DNA of 64,000 nucleotides, taken from contig JAYTUU010000061.1 of assembly GCA_043744375.1 (NCBI GenBank), forward strand, positions 5,847 through 69,846, in the 5' to 3' direction. The notes below the pieces were generated by a model. That model was not told where the DNA came from and ran no database searches. It worked only from the letters and a program-made list of their open reading frames with translations. This DNA is from CAIYPH01 sp043744375 (lineage in GTDB: Bacteria > Pseudomonadota > Alphaproteobacteria > Acetobacterales > Acetobacteraceae). Positions 9,337-17,068 of this stretch are shown piece by piece (position 1 is the first letter of the stretch; every line of letters starts with the position of its first letter). Both the position numbers and the translations under genes were made by a program.

Positions 9337-9364
9337 ACTATAGCCTGCAAACACCCGGAGTCAA
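9337..9364 (-). promoter_or_regulatory. Housekeeping-type promoter for rpsM-rpsK-rpoA-rplQ
   Basis: On the minus strand TTGACT (9359-9364) is followed after 16 nt by TATAGT (9337-9342), close to both sigma-70 hexamers. It lies in the 254-nt gap between adk and rpsM and would give a leader of about 145 nt. This suggests the alpha operon is not only read through from spc. The rest of the gap (9187-9330 and 9365-9440) holds no gene I can support. Confidence 0.68.
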
Positions 9365-9440
9365 CGCGCCGTCACACGGATTACGCACTCACACCACACT
9401 GACGGGCTGCCATGCAAACAATACACGGCTTCACCGCCCA

Positions 9441-10103
9441 TCACCCCTTTGCCCGCAGGCCATCGAGGAGCGTCACCAACGCCACCGTCACGTCATCAAT
9501 GTCCGCCATCCCGTCCACCGCATATAACCGTCCCAGCGCGGCATAATGCGGCAGGATCGGCGCGGTCTGGCGATGATAGGCATCGAGTCGCGCCGCCACC
9601 GTGTCGCGGTTGTCATCGGCGCGGCGGATGAACTCCGTCCCACCGCACGAGTCGCAAACGCCGGCGACGCGCGGCTTCTGGAAATCGTCATGGTAGCCGG
9701 CCCCACAGGCAGCACAGGTGGTGCGCCCGGCGATCCGTTCGGTCAGCGCGGAGTCGTCGACTTTCAACTCCACGACCGCGTCGAGCGCCATCCCGCGGCC
9801 AACCAGCATCCCGTCGAGCGCCACGGCCTGCGGCACCGTGCGCGGGAAGCCATCAAGAATGAAGCCATTCGCACAATCCGGCCGATCGACGCGCGCGCCG
9901 AGCATGCGGATGAGAATATCGTCGGACACCAGCGCCCCCGACGCCATCACCGCCTTCGCCTCACGCCCGATCTCGCTGCCGGCCGCCACCTCCGCGCGCA
10001 GCATATCCCCGGTGGAGATCTGTAGAATACCGTAGCGCCCCTGCAAGCGCTTGGCCTGGGTGCCCTTGCCCGCGCCGGGCGGGCCGAGAAGAATCAGCCT
10101 CAC
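9441..10103 (-). CDS. adk: Adenylate kinase with four-cysteine LID
   Basis: Adk interconverts ATP + AMP and 2 ADP. The 220-residue long-form enzyme has P-loop GPPGAGKGT (7-15), the AMP-binding DGFPRT (84-89) and an LID domain containing Cys130, Cys133, Cys150 and Cys153 in a CxxC-CxxC layout. Four-cysteine LIDs bind structural zinc in Gram-positive Adk; many enteric enzymes use a hydrogen-bond network instead. Its ATG overlaps the secY stop by 4 nt, the classical secY-adk coupling. Confidence 0.97.
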   Translation of the reverse strand: MRLILLGPPGAGKGTQAKRLQGRYGILQISTGDMLRAEVAAGSEIGREAKAVMASGALVSDDILIRMLGARVDRPDCANGFILDGFPRTVPQAVALDGMLVGRGMALDAVVELKVDDSALTERIAGRTTCAACGAGYHDDFQKPRVAGVCDSCGGTEFIRRADDNRDTVAARLDAYHRQTAPILPHYAALGRLYAVDGMADIDDVTVALVTLLDGLRAKG

Positions 10104-11443
10104 CGTCCCCGCCCCTTCACCCGCGCCTTCTTGATCAGCCCCTCATACTGGTGGGCCAGCAGATGCGACTGGATCTGCGTAATCGTATCCATCGTCACCG
10201 ACACGATGATCATCAGGCTGGTGCCGCCGAAGTAGAACGGCACGCCATAATTGCTGATCAGGATCTCCGGCAGCAGGCAGACGATGCACAGATAGATCGC
10301 CCCCACCGTCGTCAGCCGCGTCAACACATAGTCGAAATGGTCGGCCGTGGCATTGCCCGGCCGGATACCCGGAATGAAGCCGCCATACTTCTTCAGGTTC
10401 TCCGCCGTTTCCTGCGGATTGAACACGACAGCCGTGTAGAAGTAGCTGAAAAAGATGATCATTCCCGCGTAGACCGCCATATACAGCGGCTGCCCATGCG
10501 CCAGCGCATTGCCGATCATCGTCAGGATGCCCGGCTCGCCGGTCCCGGAGAACCCCGAAATCGTCGCCGGGATCAGCAGGATCGAGCTGGCAAAAATCGG
10601 CGGAATGACACCGGAGGTGTTGATCTTCAACGGCATATGCGTCGAGTCGCCGCCGAACATCCGCTGCCCCACCTGGCGCTTCGGATACTGCACCACAATC
10701 CGCCGCTGCGCCCGTTCCACGAACACGATGAACGCCACCACGGCCACCGCGATCACCATGAACAACACGATGAACACCGGGCTCAACGCCCCGGTGCGGC
10801 CGAGTTCCAACAGCGAGACAAGCGCGCCGGGCACGTTGGCCACGATGCCCGCGAAAATGATCAGGCTGGTGCCGTTGCCGATGCCGCGCGCGGTGATCTG
10901 CTCACCCAGCCACATCAGGAACATCGTGCCGCCAACCAGCGAGACCACGCAGGAGATCCGGAAGAATGCGCCAGGATCGATCACCGCCGCGCCAAAATTG
11001 CCGCGCATGCCCTCCAGCCCGATGGCGATGCCATAGGACTGGAACACCGCGATCAGCACGGTCAGATAGCGCGTGTACTGGTTGAGCTTCTTGCGCCCGC
11101 TCTCGCCCTCCTTCTTGAGGGTCTCCAGCGTCGGGATCGCCGCGGACATCAGCTGAATGATGATGCTGGCCGAAATGTAGGGCATGATGTTGAGCGCAAA
11201 CACCGTCATCCGCCCAAGCGCGCCGCCCGAGAACATGTCGAACATGCCGAGGATGCCGCCGCCATGCTGCGACAGCATCTCGCCCATCACCGAGGCATCG
11301 ACGCCGGGCACCGGCACATAGGTACCAAGCCGACAAACCAGCAGGGCGCCAAGCGTGAACCAGATGCGACGCTTCAGCTCGGTGGCTTTGGAGAGCACGC
11401 CGAGGCTGAGGTTGGATGCGAGCTGTTCGGCAGCCGAAGCCAT
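10100..11443 (-). CDS. secY: Preprotein translocase subunit SecY
   Basis: SecY is the protein-conducting channel of the Sec system in the inner membrane. The 447-residue protein has ten predicted membrane helices, the N-terminal LKRRIWFTLGALLVCRLGTYVPVPG segment and the conserved cytosolic loops (VVFVERAQRRIVVQYPKRQ-like and the RPGNAT loop before helix 8). It ends in a basic tail. A 164-nt gap with a hairpin and three tandem repeats separates it from rplO, so internal regulation is possible; adk follows with a 4-nt overlap. Confidence 0.97.
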   Translation of the reverse strand: MASAAEQLASNLSLGVLSKATELKRRIWFTLGALLVCRLGTYVPVPGVDASVMGEMLSQHGGGILGMFDMFSGGALGRMTVFALNIMPYISASIIIQLMSAAIPTLETLKKEGESGRKKLNQYTRYLTVLIAVFQSYGIAIGLEGMRGNFGAAVIDPGAFFRISCVVSLVGGTMFLMWLGEQITARGIGNGTSLIIFAGIVANVPGALVSLLELGRTGALSPVFIVLFMVIAVAVVAFIVFVERAQRRIVVQYPKRQVGQRMFGGDSTHMPLKINTSGVIPPIFASSILLIPATISGFSGTGEPGILTMIGNALAHGQPLYMAVYAGMIIFFSYFYTAVVFNPQETAENLKKYGGFIPGIRPGNATADHFDYVLTRLTTVGAIYLCIVCLLPEILISNYGVPFYFGGTSLMIIVSVTMDTITQIQSHLLAHQYEGLIKKARVKGRGR

Positions 11444-11466
11444 CGGGCAATCCCTCTCATGGAAGC

Positions 11467-11508
11467 GGCGCCGACTGGTATCCCAAATGCTGGGACCCCG
11501 AGGGCGCC
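11467..11508 (-). promoter_or_regulatory. Imperfect hairpin in the secY leader
   Basis: GGCGCC occurs at 11467-11472 and 11503-11508, and between them TCCCA pairs with TGGGA around a short AATGC loop, with two mismatches further out. It lies 24 nt before the secY start on the transcribed strand. It could be an attenuator or a processing site; there is no U-tract. Function is a guess. Confidence 0.3.
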
Positions 11509-11556
11509 GCCGGTAGAGTCATACGCTTCCCAAACCGCCAGCGGAAGCCGTGCCGA

Positions 11557-11607
11557 TCAAGGCACCCGGCCAGTCAAGGCACCCGGCTAGTCAAGGCACC
11601 GCACGGA
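11557..11607. repeat. Three 17-bp tandem repeats between rplO and secY
   Basis: Units at 11557-11573, 11574-11590 and 11591-11607 share TCAAGGCACC; the first two differ at one base (CCCGGCCAG versus CCCGGCTAG) and the third diverges after the tenth base. The array ends exactly before the rplO stop codon on the minus strand. No coding role is apparent. Confidence 0.85.
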
Positions 11608-12102
11608 TCAAGCCGCCGCGGCCGCCGCTTTCTTCGCCACGGTCGTCGTCACACTGCCGCCCGCCGCCTGCACCGCGGCAATCGCCGCCTCGGACGCACC
11701 GGACACGGTGATCGTCACCGCACGCCCGATCGCCCCGGTCGCCAGCAGCCGCACGCCGGCCACCTTGCGCCCGGTCACCAGGCCGGCCGCGCGCAGCACG
11801 GTCTCGTCAATCGGCTGCGTGCCGTCGATCCGCCCGGCCTCGATCGCCTTGGCCAGCGACCCAAGATTCACCGGCGCGTATTCAACGCGGAAGATGTTCT
11901 TGAAACCGCGCTTCGGCAGACGCCGGTAGATCGGGAGCTGACCGCCCTCGAACCCATTCAGCGCCACGCCTTCACGCGCCTTCTGGCCCTTGACGCCCTT
12001 GCCGGACGTCTTGCCCTTGCCCGACCCGATACCGCGGCCAAGGCGTTTGGACTTCAGGCGCGAGCCGGGGTTGTCGCGCAGTTCATTGAGCTTCATCGCC
12101 AT
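11608..12102 (-). CDS. rplO: 50S ribosomal protein L15
   Basis: L15 is a late-assembling large-subunit protein that binds 23S rRNA. The 164-residue protein starts MAMKLNELRDNPGSRLKSKRLG and has the glycine-rich GRGIGSGKGKTSGKGVKGQKAREG segment, both diagnostic. The C-terminus ends in an alanine-rich tail (KKAAAAAA), longer than the E. coli protein of 144 aa. It follows rpmD by 22 nt and precedes secY. Confidence 0.98.
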   Translation of the reverse strand: MAMKLNELRDNPGSRLKSKRLGRGIGSGKGKTSGKGVKGQKAREGVALNGFEGGQLPIYRRLPKRGFKNIFRVEYAPVNLGSLAKAIEAGRIDGTQPIDETVLRAAGLVTGRKVAGVRLLATGAIGRAVTITVSGASEAAIAAVQAAGGSVTTTVAKKAAAAAA

Positions 12103-12124
12103 TCCCTTCCGTCCCGAGAAAGCC

Positions 12125-12319
12125 TCAGGACAGTTCCTCCACCTTGATCAGGTGGGCCACCTTGCGGATCATGCCGCGCACGGAGGGAGTATCCTCCAAT
12201 TCGCGGATGCGCCGGATCTTGTTCAGGCCGAGACCGATCAGCGTCTCCTTCTGACCGGGCAGACGCCCGGCCACGGAGGCCATCTGGGTCACGCGGACCA
12301 TCTTCTTTGCATCAGGCAT
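12125..12319 (-). CDS. rpmD: 50S ribosomal protein L30
   Basis: A 64-residue L30 with the family's RVTQMASVAGRLPGQKETLIGLGLNKI pattern split over its first half and a C-terminal VAHLIKVEE. The chosen ATG at 12319 (MPDAKK) overlaps the rpsE stop by 8 nt; a second ATG at 12301 (MVRVTQ) would give the classical 58-aa form. Longer readings cannot be right because they run deep into rpsE. Confidence 0.95.
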   Translation of the reverse strand: MPDAKKMVRVTQMASVAGRLPGQKETLIGLGLNKIRRIRELEDTPSVRGMIRKVAHLIKVEELS

Positions 12320-12905
12320 CGGTCGCCTCCTGGCCCGGCACATCGCGCTTGCCGAGCAGATCGGAAACCTTCTTGCCACGACGGACTGCCACCGAACGCG
12401 GGCTGGCGCAGCGTTGCAACGCGGCGAAGGTCGCCTTCACCATGTTATGCGGGTTCCGGCTGCCGAGGCTCTTGGCCACCACATCGCCGATCCCCAGCGT
12501 CTCGAACACGGCGCGCATCGGCCCACCGGCGATAATGCCCGTGCCCGCCGTCGCACTGCGCAACACCACCGAACCCGCGCCGTACGAGCCGGTCACGTCA
12601 TGATGCAGCGTGCGGCCCTCCTTCATGGGCACGCGGATCATGCCGCGCTTCGCCCGCTCGGTCGCCTTGCGGATCGCTTCCGGCACTTCGCGCGCCTTGC
12701 CGGCGCCGTAGCCGACGCGGCCCTTCTGATCGCCCACCACCACCAGGGCGGCGAAAGCGAAACGACGGCCGCCCTTCACCACCTTCGCGACGCGGTTGAT
12801 CGTGACCAGCTTGTCGATCAGATCATCTCCGCCATCGCGGTCCTGATGGGCGCGATCGCGATCCCGACCTCCGCGCCCGCCGCCTTCCCTCGGTTCACGT
12901 GCCAT
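12312..12905 (-). CDS. rpsE: 30S ribosomal protein S5
   Basis: S5 contributes to decoding accuracy and mRNA helicase activity of the 30S entry channel. The 197-residue protein has the double-stranded RNA-binding-like N-domain (INRVAKVVKGGRRFAFAALV) and the C-domain LGSRNPHNMVKATFAALQ. The first 27 residues form an unusual glycine, arginine and aspartate-rich stretch (GGGRGGRDRDRAHQDRDGGD) before the conserved LIDKLVTINR; such lengthening is common in this class. rplR lies 11 nt upstream. Confidence 0.97.
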   Translation of the reverse strand: MAREPREGGGRGGRDRDRAHQDRDGGDDLIDKLVTINRVAKVVKGGRRFAFAALVVVGDQKGRVGYGAGKAREVPEAIRKATERAKRGMIRVPMKEGRTLHHDVTGSYGAGSVVLRSATAGTGIIAGGPMRAVFETLGIGDVVAKSLGSRNPHNMVKATFAALQRCASPRSVAVRRGKKVSDLLGKRDVPGQEATDA

Positions 12906-12916
12906 ACTGTATTTTC

Positions 12917-13282
12917 CTAGAAGTCGAGACCGCCCTCACGGGCGGCTTCGGCGAGCGCTTTGACGCGGCCGTGATAAAGATAGGCTCCGCGATCGAACAC
13001 CACCGCAGTGATGCCCGCCGCCAATGCCCGCTCGGCAACCAGCTTGCCAACGGCCGTGGCCGCCGCCTTGTCGGCCCCGGTCGTGAGGGCCTCGCGCAGA
13101 TTGCCATCCAGGCTCGATGCCGCCGCGAGAGTACGCCCCGCCGCATCGTCGATAACCTGGGCGTAGATATGCTTGCCGGAACGGAACACCGACAGGCGCG
13201 GACGCCCGCCTGACTTCCGGCGCAGCTGAAAGCGCAGGCGCTCGCGCCGGCGCTGCTGCAGGTCTTTGCTGCTGCTGCTCAC
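12917..13282 (-). CDS. rplR: 50S ribosomal protein L18
   Basis: L18 carries 5S rRNA into the large subunit together with L5. The 121-residue sequence has the basic N-terminus, the GRPRLSVFRSGKHIYAQVIDD core and the C-terminal FDRGAYLYHGRVKALAEAAREGGL, so it is intact. Its ATG overlaps the rplF stop by 4 nt, and rpsE starts 11 nt downstream. Confidence 0.98.
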   Translation of the reverse strand: MSSSSKDLQQRRRERLRFQLRRKSGGRPRLSVFRSGKHIYAQVIDDAAGRTLAAASSLDGNLREALTTGADKAAATAVGKLVAERALAAGITAVVFDRGAYLYHGRVKALAEAAREGGLDF

Positions 13283-13812
13283 TTCTTCTTACCTTCCTTG
13301 CGCCGGATCTGCTCGCCGTCGAACTTCACACCCTTGCCCTTATAGGGCTCGGGCGGACGCCAAGTGCGGATTTCCGCGCACACCTGGCCGACGAGACGCT
13401 TGTCCACGCCTTCAACCTTGATCGCCGTCGGCTTCTCGCAGCTGATCTTGATGCCCGGCGGGATCGCATAGACAACGTCATGCGAAAACCCGAGGTTCAA
13501 CACCAGCTTGTCGCCCTGAACGGCGGCGCGATAGCCGGTCCCGGTGATTTCCATCGACTTGGAGAAGCCGCTCGAAACCCCCTTCACCATGCTCGCCACC
13601 AACGACCTTGTGGTGCCCCACATCATGCGCGACGGCGCCGATTTGTCGCGCGGCGCCACGCTGACGCGGTTCCCCTCGACGGTGGTGTCCACCTTGTCGG
13701 TGATCACAAGCTTGAGCTCACCCAGCTTGCCAGTGACCGTGAGCATTTCCCCCACGAGCGCGACCTGCACGCCGGCGGGGATTTCCACGGGATATTTGCC
13801 TACGCGTGACAT
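13279..13812 (-). CDS. rplF: 50S ribosomal protein L6
   Basis: L6 binds near the sarcin-ricin loop and GTPase centre. The 177-residue protein begins MSRVGKYPVEIPAGVQV and carries the C-domain motif TWRPPEPYKGKGVKF, the family hallmark. The ATG at 13812 was chosen because it gives the family start; in-frame upstream sequence belongs to rpsH. rpsH ends 13 nt upstream and rplR overlaps by 4 nt. Confidence 0.98.
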   Translation of the reverse strand: MSRVGKYPVEIPAGVQVALVGEMLTVTGKLGELKLVITDKVDTTVEGNRVSVAPRDKSAPSRMMWGTTRSLVASMVKGVSSGFSKSMEITGTGYRAAVQGDKLVLNLGFSHDVVYAIPPGIKISCEKPTAIKVEGVDKRLVGQVCAEIRTWRPPEPYKGKGVKFDGEQIRRKEGKKK

Positions 13813-13825
13813 TGCGCCCGGCTCC

Positions 13826-14224
13826 TCAGAACACGCGGCAGAGGACTTCGCCGCCAACATTGGCAGCGCGGGCCTCGGCATCGCTCAACACCCCTCGCGG
13901 GGTGGACAGAATGGAAATACCCAACCCGGCATAAACCCGCGGCAATTCCTCGATCTTGGAATAGACGCGCCGGCCGGGCTTCGAGATGCGGGTGATCTCT
14001 TTGATCACCGGCTCGCCCTCGTTGTATTTCAACTCGATACGCAGCTGGGAAATGCCCGGGCGGAGTTCCTCGGCCGCGAAACCGCGGATGAAGCCCTCGC
14101 GCTTGAGCGCGTCCAGCACGTTCGCGCGCAGCTTGGAGGCCGGAGCCACGCAAGAGGCATGGCGCGAACGCTGCGCATTGCGGATACGGGTGAGCATGTC
14201 ACCCAGGGGATCACTCATCGACAT
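13826..14224 (-). CDS. rpsH: 30S ribosomal protein S8
   Basis: S8 binds the central domain of 16S rRNA and in E. coli also represses spc translation. The 132-residue protein has SDPLGDMLTRIRNAQRS at the start and the C-terminal GISILSTPRGVLSDAEAR motif, which binds RNA. Length matches the family (about 130). It lies 12 nt after rpsN. Confidence 0.98.
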   Translation of the reverse strand: MSMSDPLGDMLTRIRNAQRSRHASCVAPASKLRANVLDALKREGFIRGFAAEELRPGISQLRIELKYNEGEPVIKEITRISKPGRRVYSKIEELPRVYAGLGISILSTPRGVLSDAEARAANVGGEVLCRVF

Positions 14225-14236
14225 GCTGTGCGTCCC

Positions 14237-14542
14237 TTACCAGCTCGCCTTGGTCATGCCGGGGATCTGCCCGGCACTGGCCATGTCCCGCAGCGCGATG
14301 CGGCACAGCTTGAACTTACGATAATTGCCACGCGCGCGGCCGGTCAGCTCGCAGCGCAGGCGAACCCGCACCTTGGCGCCGTTGCGCGGCAGTTGCGCGA
14401 GCTTCATCGTCGCGTCGAAGCGATCCTCGACCGGCAACGTGCGATCCATCACGATCGATTTGAGCGCCGCCCGCTTGCCTTTGTCGCGAGCCGCAAGGCG
14501 TTCCCGCTTCACGTTGCGGTTGACCTGAGACGTCTTGGCCAT
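14237..14542 (-). CDS. rpsN: 30S ribosomal protein S14
   Basis: The 101-residue long, zinc-free form of S14, with MAKTSQVNRNVKRERLAARDKG at the start split around basic residues and a C-terminal GRARGNYRKFKLCRIALRDM motif. It has none of the CxxC pairs of the short zinc form. S14 helps assemble the 30S head. A 94-nt gap with a GC-rich GCCGGC-CTC-GCCGGC hairpin separates it from rplE. Confidence 0.98.
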   Translation of the reverse strand: MAKTSQVNRNVKRERLAARDKGKRAALKSIVMDRTLPVEDRFDATMKLAQLPRNGAKVRVRLRCELTGRARGNYRKFKLCRIALRDMASAGQIPGMTKASW

Positions 14543-14636
14543 CCTGTCTTATCCTCCGGAACCTGCCGGCGAGGCCGGCGGTTTTCCAAACCAGTTGCGC
14601 AAGCTGCGCGAAAAGTCGAACTCAGCGCCCCTCCGC

Positions 14637-15392
14637 TCAAGCGGCGAAGGGAATATCGAACTGCTTGAGCAGCGCCTTCGCTTCGGCGTCACTCTTCGCA
14701 GTCGTCACGAAAACGATGTCCATCCCGCGGATCGTATCGACCCGGTCATAGACGATTTCCGGGAACACGATCTGCTCCTTGAGGCCCATGGCGAAGTTGC
14801 CACGCCCGTCGAAACCCTTGCCCGCCGGCACGCCACGGAAGTCGCGCACGCGCGGCAATGCAATCGTCACGAGACGGTCAAGGAACTCATACATGCGCGC
14901 CTTGCGCAGCGTCACCTTGCAGCCGATCGGCAGGCCCTTGCGGATCTTGAAGCCGGCAATCGCCTTCTTCGCCACCGTCTTGACCGGCTTCTGGCCGCTG
15001 ATCAGCGACAGCTCGTTCACCGCGGCGTCGAGCTTCTTCTGATCGGCCGTCGCCTCGCCAACACCCATGTTGATGACGATCTTCTCGAGCTTCGGCACCT
15101 GCATCGGATTGGTGTAGCCGAACTCGGTCTGCATCGCCGGGCGGATCACGTCCTCATAACGCTGGCGCATCCGCGTCGTGTATGCGGGCGAGGCCGCCGC
15201 CGCACCAGGCGCCGCCGAGACGAGGTTCTCGCCACGACCCGCACCCTTGACGATCTTCGCCGGCGGACCGCCGGCTCCGCCGCCACGCAGCGCCGCACCG
15301 CCACCCTTCACGCCCGCCTTGCCGCCTTTGGTGCCGGGCTTGCCGCCCTTGGCGCCGCCAGCCTTGCCACCCTTGTTCTTGCTGTCGCTCAC
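14637..15392 (-). CDS. rplE: 50S ribosomal protein L5 with a Gly/Lys/Ala-rich N-terminal extension
   Basis: From about residue 72 the sequence is a normal L5 of about 179 aa: RMRQRYEDVIRPAMQTEFGY, VPKLEKIVINMGVGEA and the C-terminal GMDIVFVTTAKSDAEAKALL. L5 binds 5S rRNA and P-site tRNA. The preceding 71 residues are low complexity, with repeated KGGKAG and KGGKPG units, and are strongly basic. The frame stays open to an ATG 10 nt after rplX, and no good internal start with a ribosome-binding site is obvious, so the extension is probably translated. Total length 251 aa. Confidence 0.93.
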   Translation of the reverse strand: MSDSKNKGGKAGGAKGGKPGTKGGKAGVKGGGAALRGGGAGGPPAKIVKGAGRGENLVSAAPGAAAASPAYTTRMRQRYEDVIRPAMQTEFGYTNPMQVPKLEKIVINMGVGEATADQKKLDAAVNELSLISGQKPVKTVAKKAIAGFKIRKGLPIGCKVTLRKARMYEFLDRLVTIALPRVRDFRGVPAGKGFDGRGNFAMGLKEQIVFPEIVYDRVDTIRGMDIVFVTTAKSDAEAKALLKQFDIPFAA

Positions 15393-15402
15393 GATGGCCT
15401 CC

Positions 15403-15723
15403 TCAGCTCTCGATCACGTTGCCGGTCGCCCGGGCCACGCGCACCTTGCGGCCATCCTCAAGCACCCGGAACCCGACCTTGGTCGGCTGGTCGTTCTTCG
15501 GGTCGATCAGCTTGAGGTTGGACAAATGAATGGTCGCCTCGACCTCGACGATCCCGCCAGGCTCACCCACGCCACGCGGCTTGGTGTGCTTCTTGGCGAT
15601 GTTCACGCCCTGGACCACCGCACGGTTGTCCTTGGGATGCACGCGCAGCACTTCGCCGCGCTTGCCACGATCGGCACCGGTTACCACCAGCACCGTGTCA
15701 CCCTTGCGAATGCGCGCGGCCAT
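15403..15723 (-). CDS. rplX: 50S ribosomal protein L24
   Basis: L24 is an assembly initiator of the 50S subunit. The 106-residue protein carries the KOW motif near its start (KGDTVLVVTGADRGKRGEVL) and the conserved VQGVNIAKKHTKP. Its ATG shares one base with the rplN stop (TAATG), indicating coupled translation, and rplE follows after 10 nt. Confidence 0.98.
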   Translation of the reverse strand: MAARIRKGDTVLVVTGADRGKRGEVLRVHPKDNRAVVQGVNIAKKHTKPRGVGEPGGIVEVEATIHLSNLKLIDPKNDQPTKVGFRVLEDGRKVRVARATGNVIES

Positions 15724-16091
15724 TACAAAACCTCCGGCGCGAGCGAGATGATCTTCATGAACTTCTTCGCCCGCAGCTCACGCACAACCGGGCCAAAGAT
15801 GCGGGTGCCAATCGGCTCCTGCTGCTTGTTGATCAGCACCGCCGCATTGCGGTCGAAGCGGATCGCACTGCCATCGGCGCGGCGCACGGGGAAGCTGGTG
15901 CGCACGATCACCGCCTGGTGCACGTCGCCCTTCTTCACCTTGCCGCGCGGAATGGCGTCCTTGATCGAGACGACGATCACGTCGCCGACCGAGGCCGTCT
16001 TGCGCTTGGAACCGCCGAGCACCTTGATGCACAGCACGCGCTTGGCGCCCGAGTTGTCGGCGACATCCAGGGTCGATTCGACTGAAATCAT
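15723..16091 (-). CDS. rplN: 50S ribosomal protein L14
   Basis: L14 lies at the subunit interface and contacts 16S rRNA helix 14. The 122-residue protein is full length, with DNSGAKRVLCIKVLGGSKRK, the conserved VRTSFPVRRADGSAIRFD and a C-terminal TRIFGPVVRELR. It lies 13 nt after rpsQ and overlaps rplX by one base. Confidence 0.98.
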   Translation of the reverse strand: MISVESTLDVADNSGAKRVLCIKVLGGSKRKTASVGDVIVVSIKDAIPRGKVKKGDVHQAVIVRTSFPVRRADGSAIRFDRNAAVLINKQQEPIGTRIFGPVVRELRAKKFMKIISLAPEVL

Positions 16092-16104
16092 GTGATTCTA
16101 GCTC

Positions 16105-16395
16105 CTAGCCGACGGCTTCAGCGACAGCCGGGGCCTCAGCCACCGCATCGCCAAAAGGCTTGCCGTTGCGCTCGACCACAGTCCAGGTCTTGCGCTTGGA
16201 GATCGGCCGACACTCTTCGATGCGCACGAGATCACCGATCTTGCACAGATTGACTTCGTCATGCGCGGCATAGTTCTTCGAACGCCGGATGAACTTCTTA
16301 TACAGCGGATGCATCACGCGCCGATCGACAAGCACCGTCACGGTCTTGTCCATCTTGTCGCTGGTCACCCGCCCCGTCAGGACGCGCCTTGGCAT
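16105..16395 (-). CDS. rpsQ: 30S ribosomal protein S17
   Basis: S17 is a primary 16S rRNA-binding protein with an OB fold. The 96-residue form has the GRVTSDKMDKTVTVLVDR start and the LVRIEECRPISKRKTW core. It ends in an alanine, valine and glutamate-rich tail (AEAPAVAEAVG) not found in the 84-aa E. coli protein. It follows rpmC by 13 nt. Confidence 0.98.
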   Translation of the reverse strand: MPRRVLTGRVTSDKMDKTVTVLVDRRVMHPLYKKFIRRSKNYAAHDEVNLCKIGDLVRIEECRPISKRKTWTVVERNGKPFGDAVAEAPAVAEAVG

Positions 16396-16408
16396 CGCCC
16401 TACTCCTT

Positions 16409-16624
16409 TCAGGACTTGACCACGGCGGATTTCTTTTCCGCCATGATCGTCTTCACACGCGCGATATCGCGCCGCACCGCCCGCACCCGGCCGACACCCG
16501 CAGTCTCCCCGCTCGCCCGCTGAAAGCGCAGATTGAACTGCTCCTTGCGCAGGTCGAGCAGCATGCTGCCGAGTTCGTCATCCGTCTTCAGCCGCACATC
16601 GGCGATCTTCGTCATCTTGGCCAT
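16409..16624 (-). CDS. rpmC: 50S ribosomal protein L29
   Basis: L29 is a two-helix protein at the tunnel exit that helps dock SRP and trigger factor. The 71-residue sequence includes DELGSMLLDLRKEQFNLRFQ and the RAVRRDIARVKTIM segment. The start MAKMTK at 16624 is 1 nt after the rplP stop; a second ATG at 16615 is possible. Longer readings overlap rplP and are not credible. Confidence 0.96.
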   Translation of the reverse strand: MAKMTKIADVRLKTDDELGSMLLDLRKEQFNLRFQRASGETAGVGRVRAVRRDIARVKTIMAEKKSAVVKS

Positions 16625-16625
16625 C

Positions 16626-17042
16626 TCACGCGTCTCCGATGCGGGTGATGAACTTCGTCTTGATCGGCAGCTTGGCCGCCCCAAGCGTCAGTGCTTCCCG
16701 CGCGATATCCGGCGGAACCCCGTCGATCTCGAACATGATCCGCCCGGGCGCCACGCGGGCCACCCAGAATTCCGGGCTGCCCTTGCCCGAACCCATGCGA
16801 ACTTCGGCCGGCTTGGTCGACACCGGTACATCCGGGAAAATCCGGATCCACACACGGCCCGCACGCTTCATGGCACGCGTGATCGCGCGTCGGGCGCTCT
16901 CGATCTGGCGCGCGGTGATGCGTTCGGGCTCGAGCGCCTTGAGGCCGAAGGCGCCGAAATTCAGCGCCGTCCCACCCTTGGAGAGGCCCTTGATCCGGCC
17001 CTTATGGGCCTTCCGAAACTTGGTGCGCTTTGGTGAAAGCAT
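16626..17042 (-). CDS. rplP: 50S ribosomal protein L16
   Basis: L16 helps form the A site of the peptidyl transferase centre. The 138-residue protein begins MLSPKRTKFRKAHKGR and has the conserved GSGKGSPEFWVARVAPGRIMFE stretch, split here by family variation, and GAAKLPIKTKF near the end. Length is the family norm (136-138). It follows rpsC by 26 nt and precedes rpmC. Confidence 0.98.
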   Translation of the reverse strand: MLSPKRTKFRKAHKGRIKGLSKGGTALNFGAFGLKALEPERITARQIESARRAITRAMKRAGRVWIRIFPDVPVSTKPAEVRMGSGKGSPEFWVARVAPGRIMFEIDGVPPDIAREALTLGAAKLPIKTKFITRIGDA

Positions 17043-17068
17043 TGTTCTATGTCCCTAGCGCGTCATGC

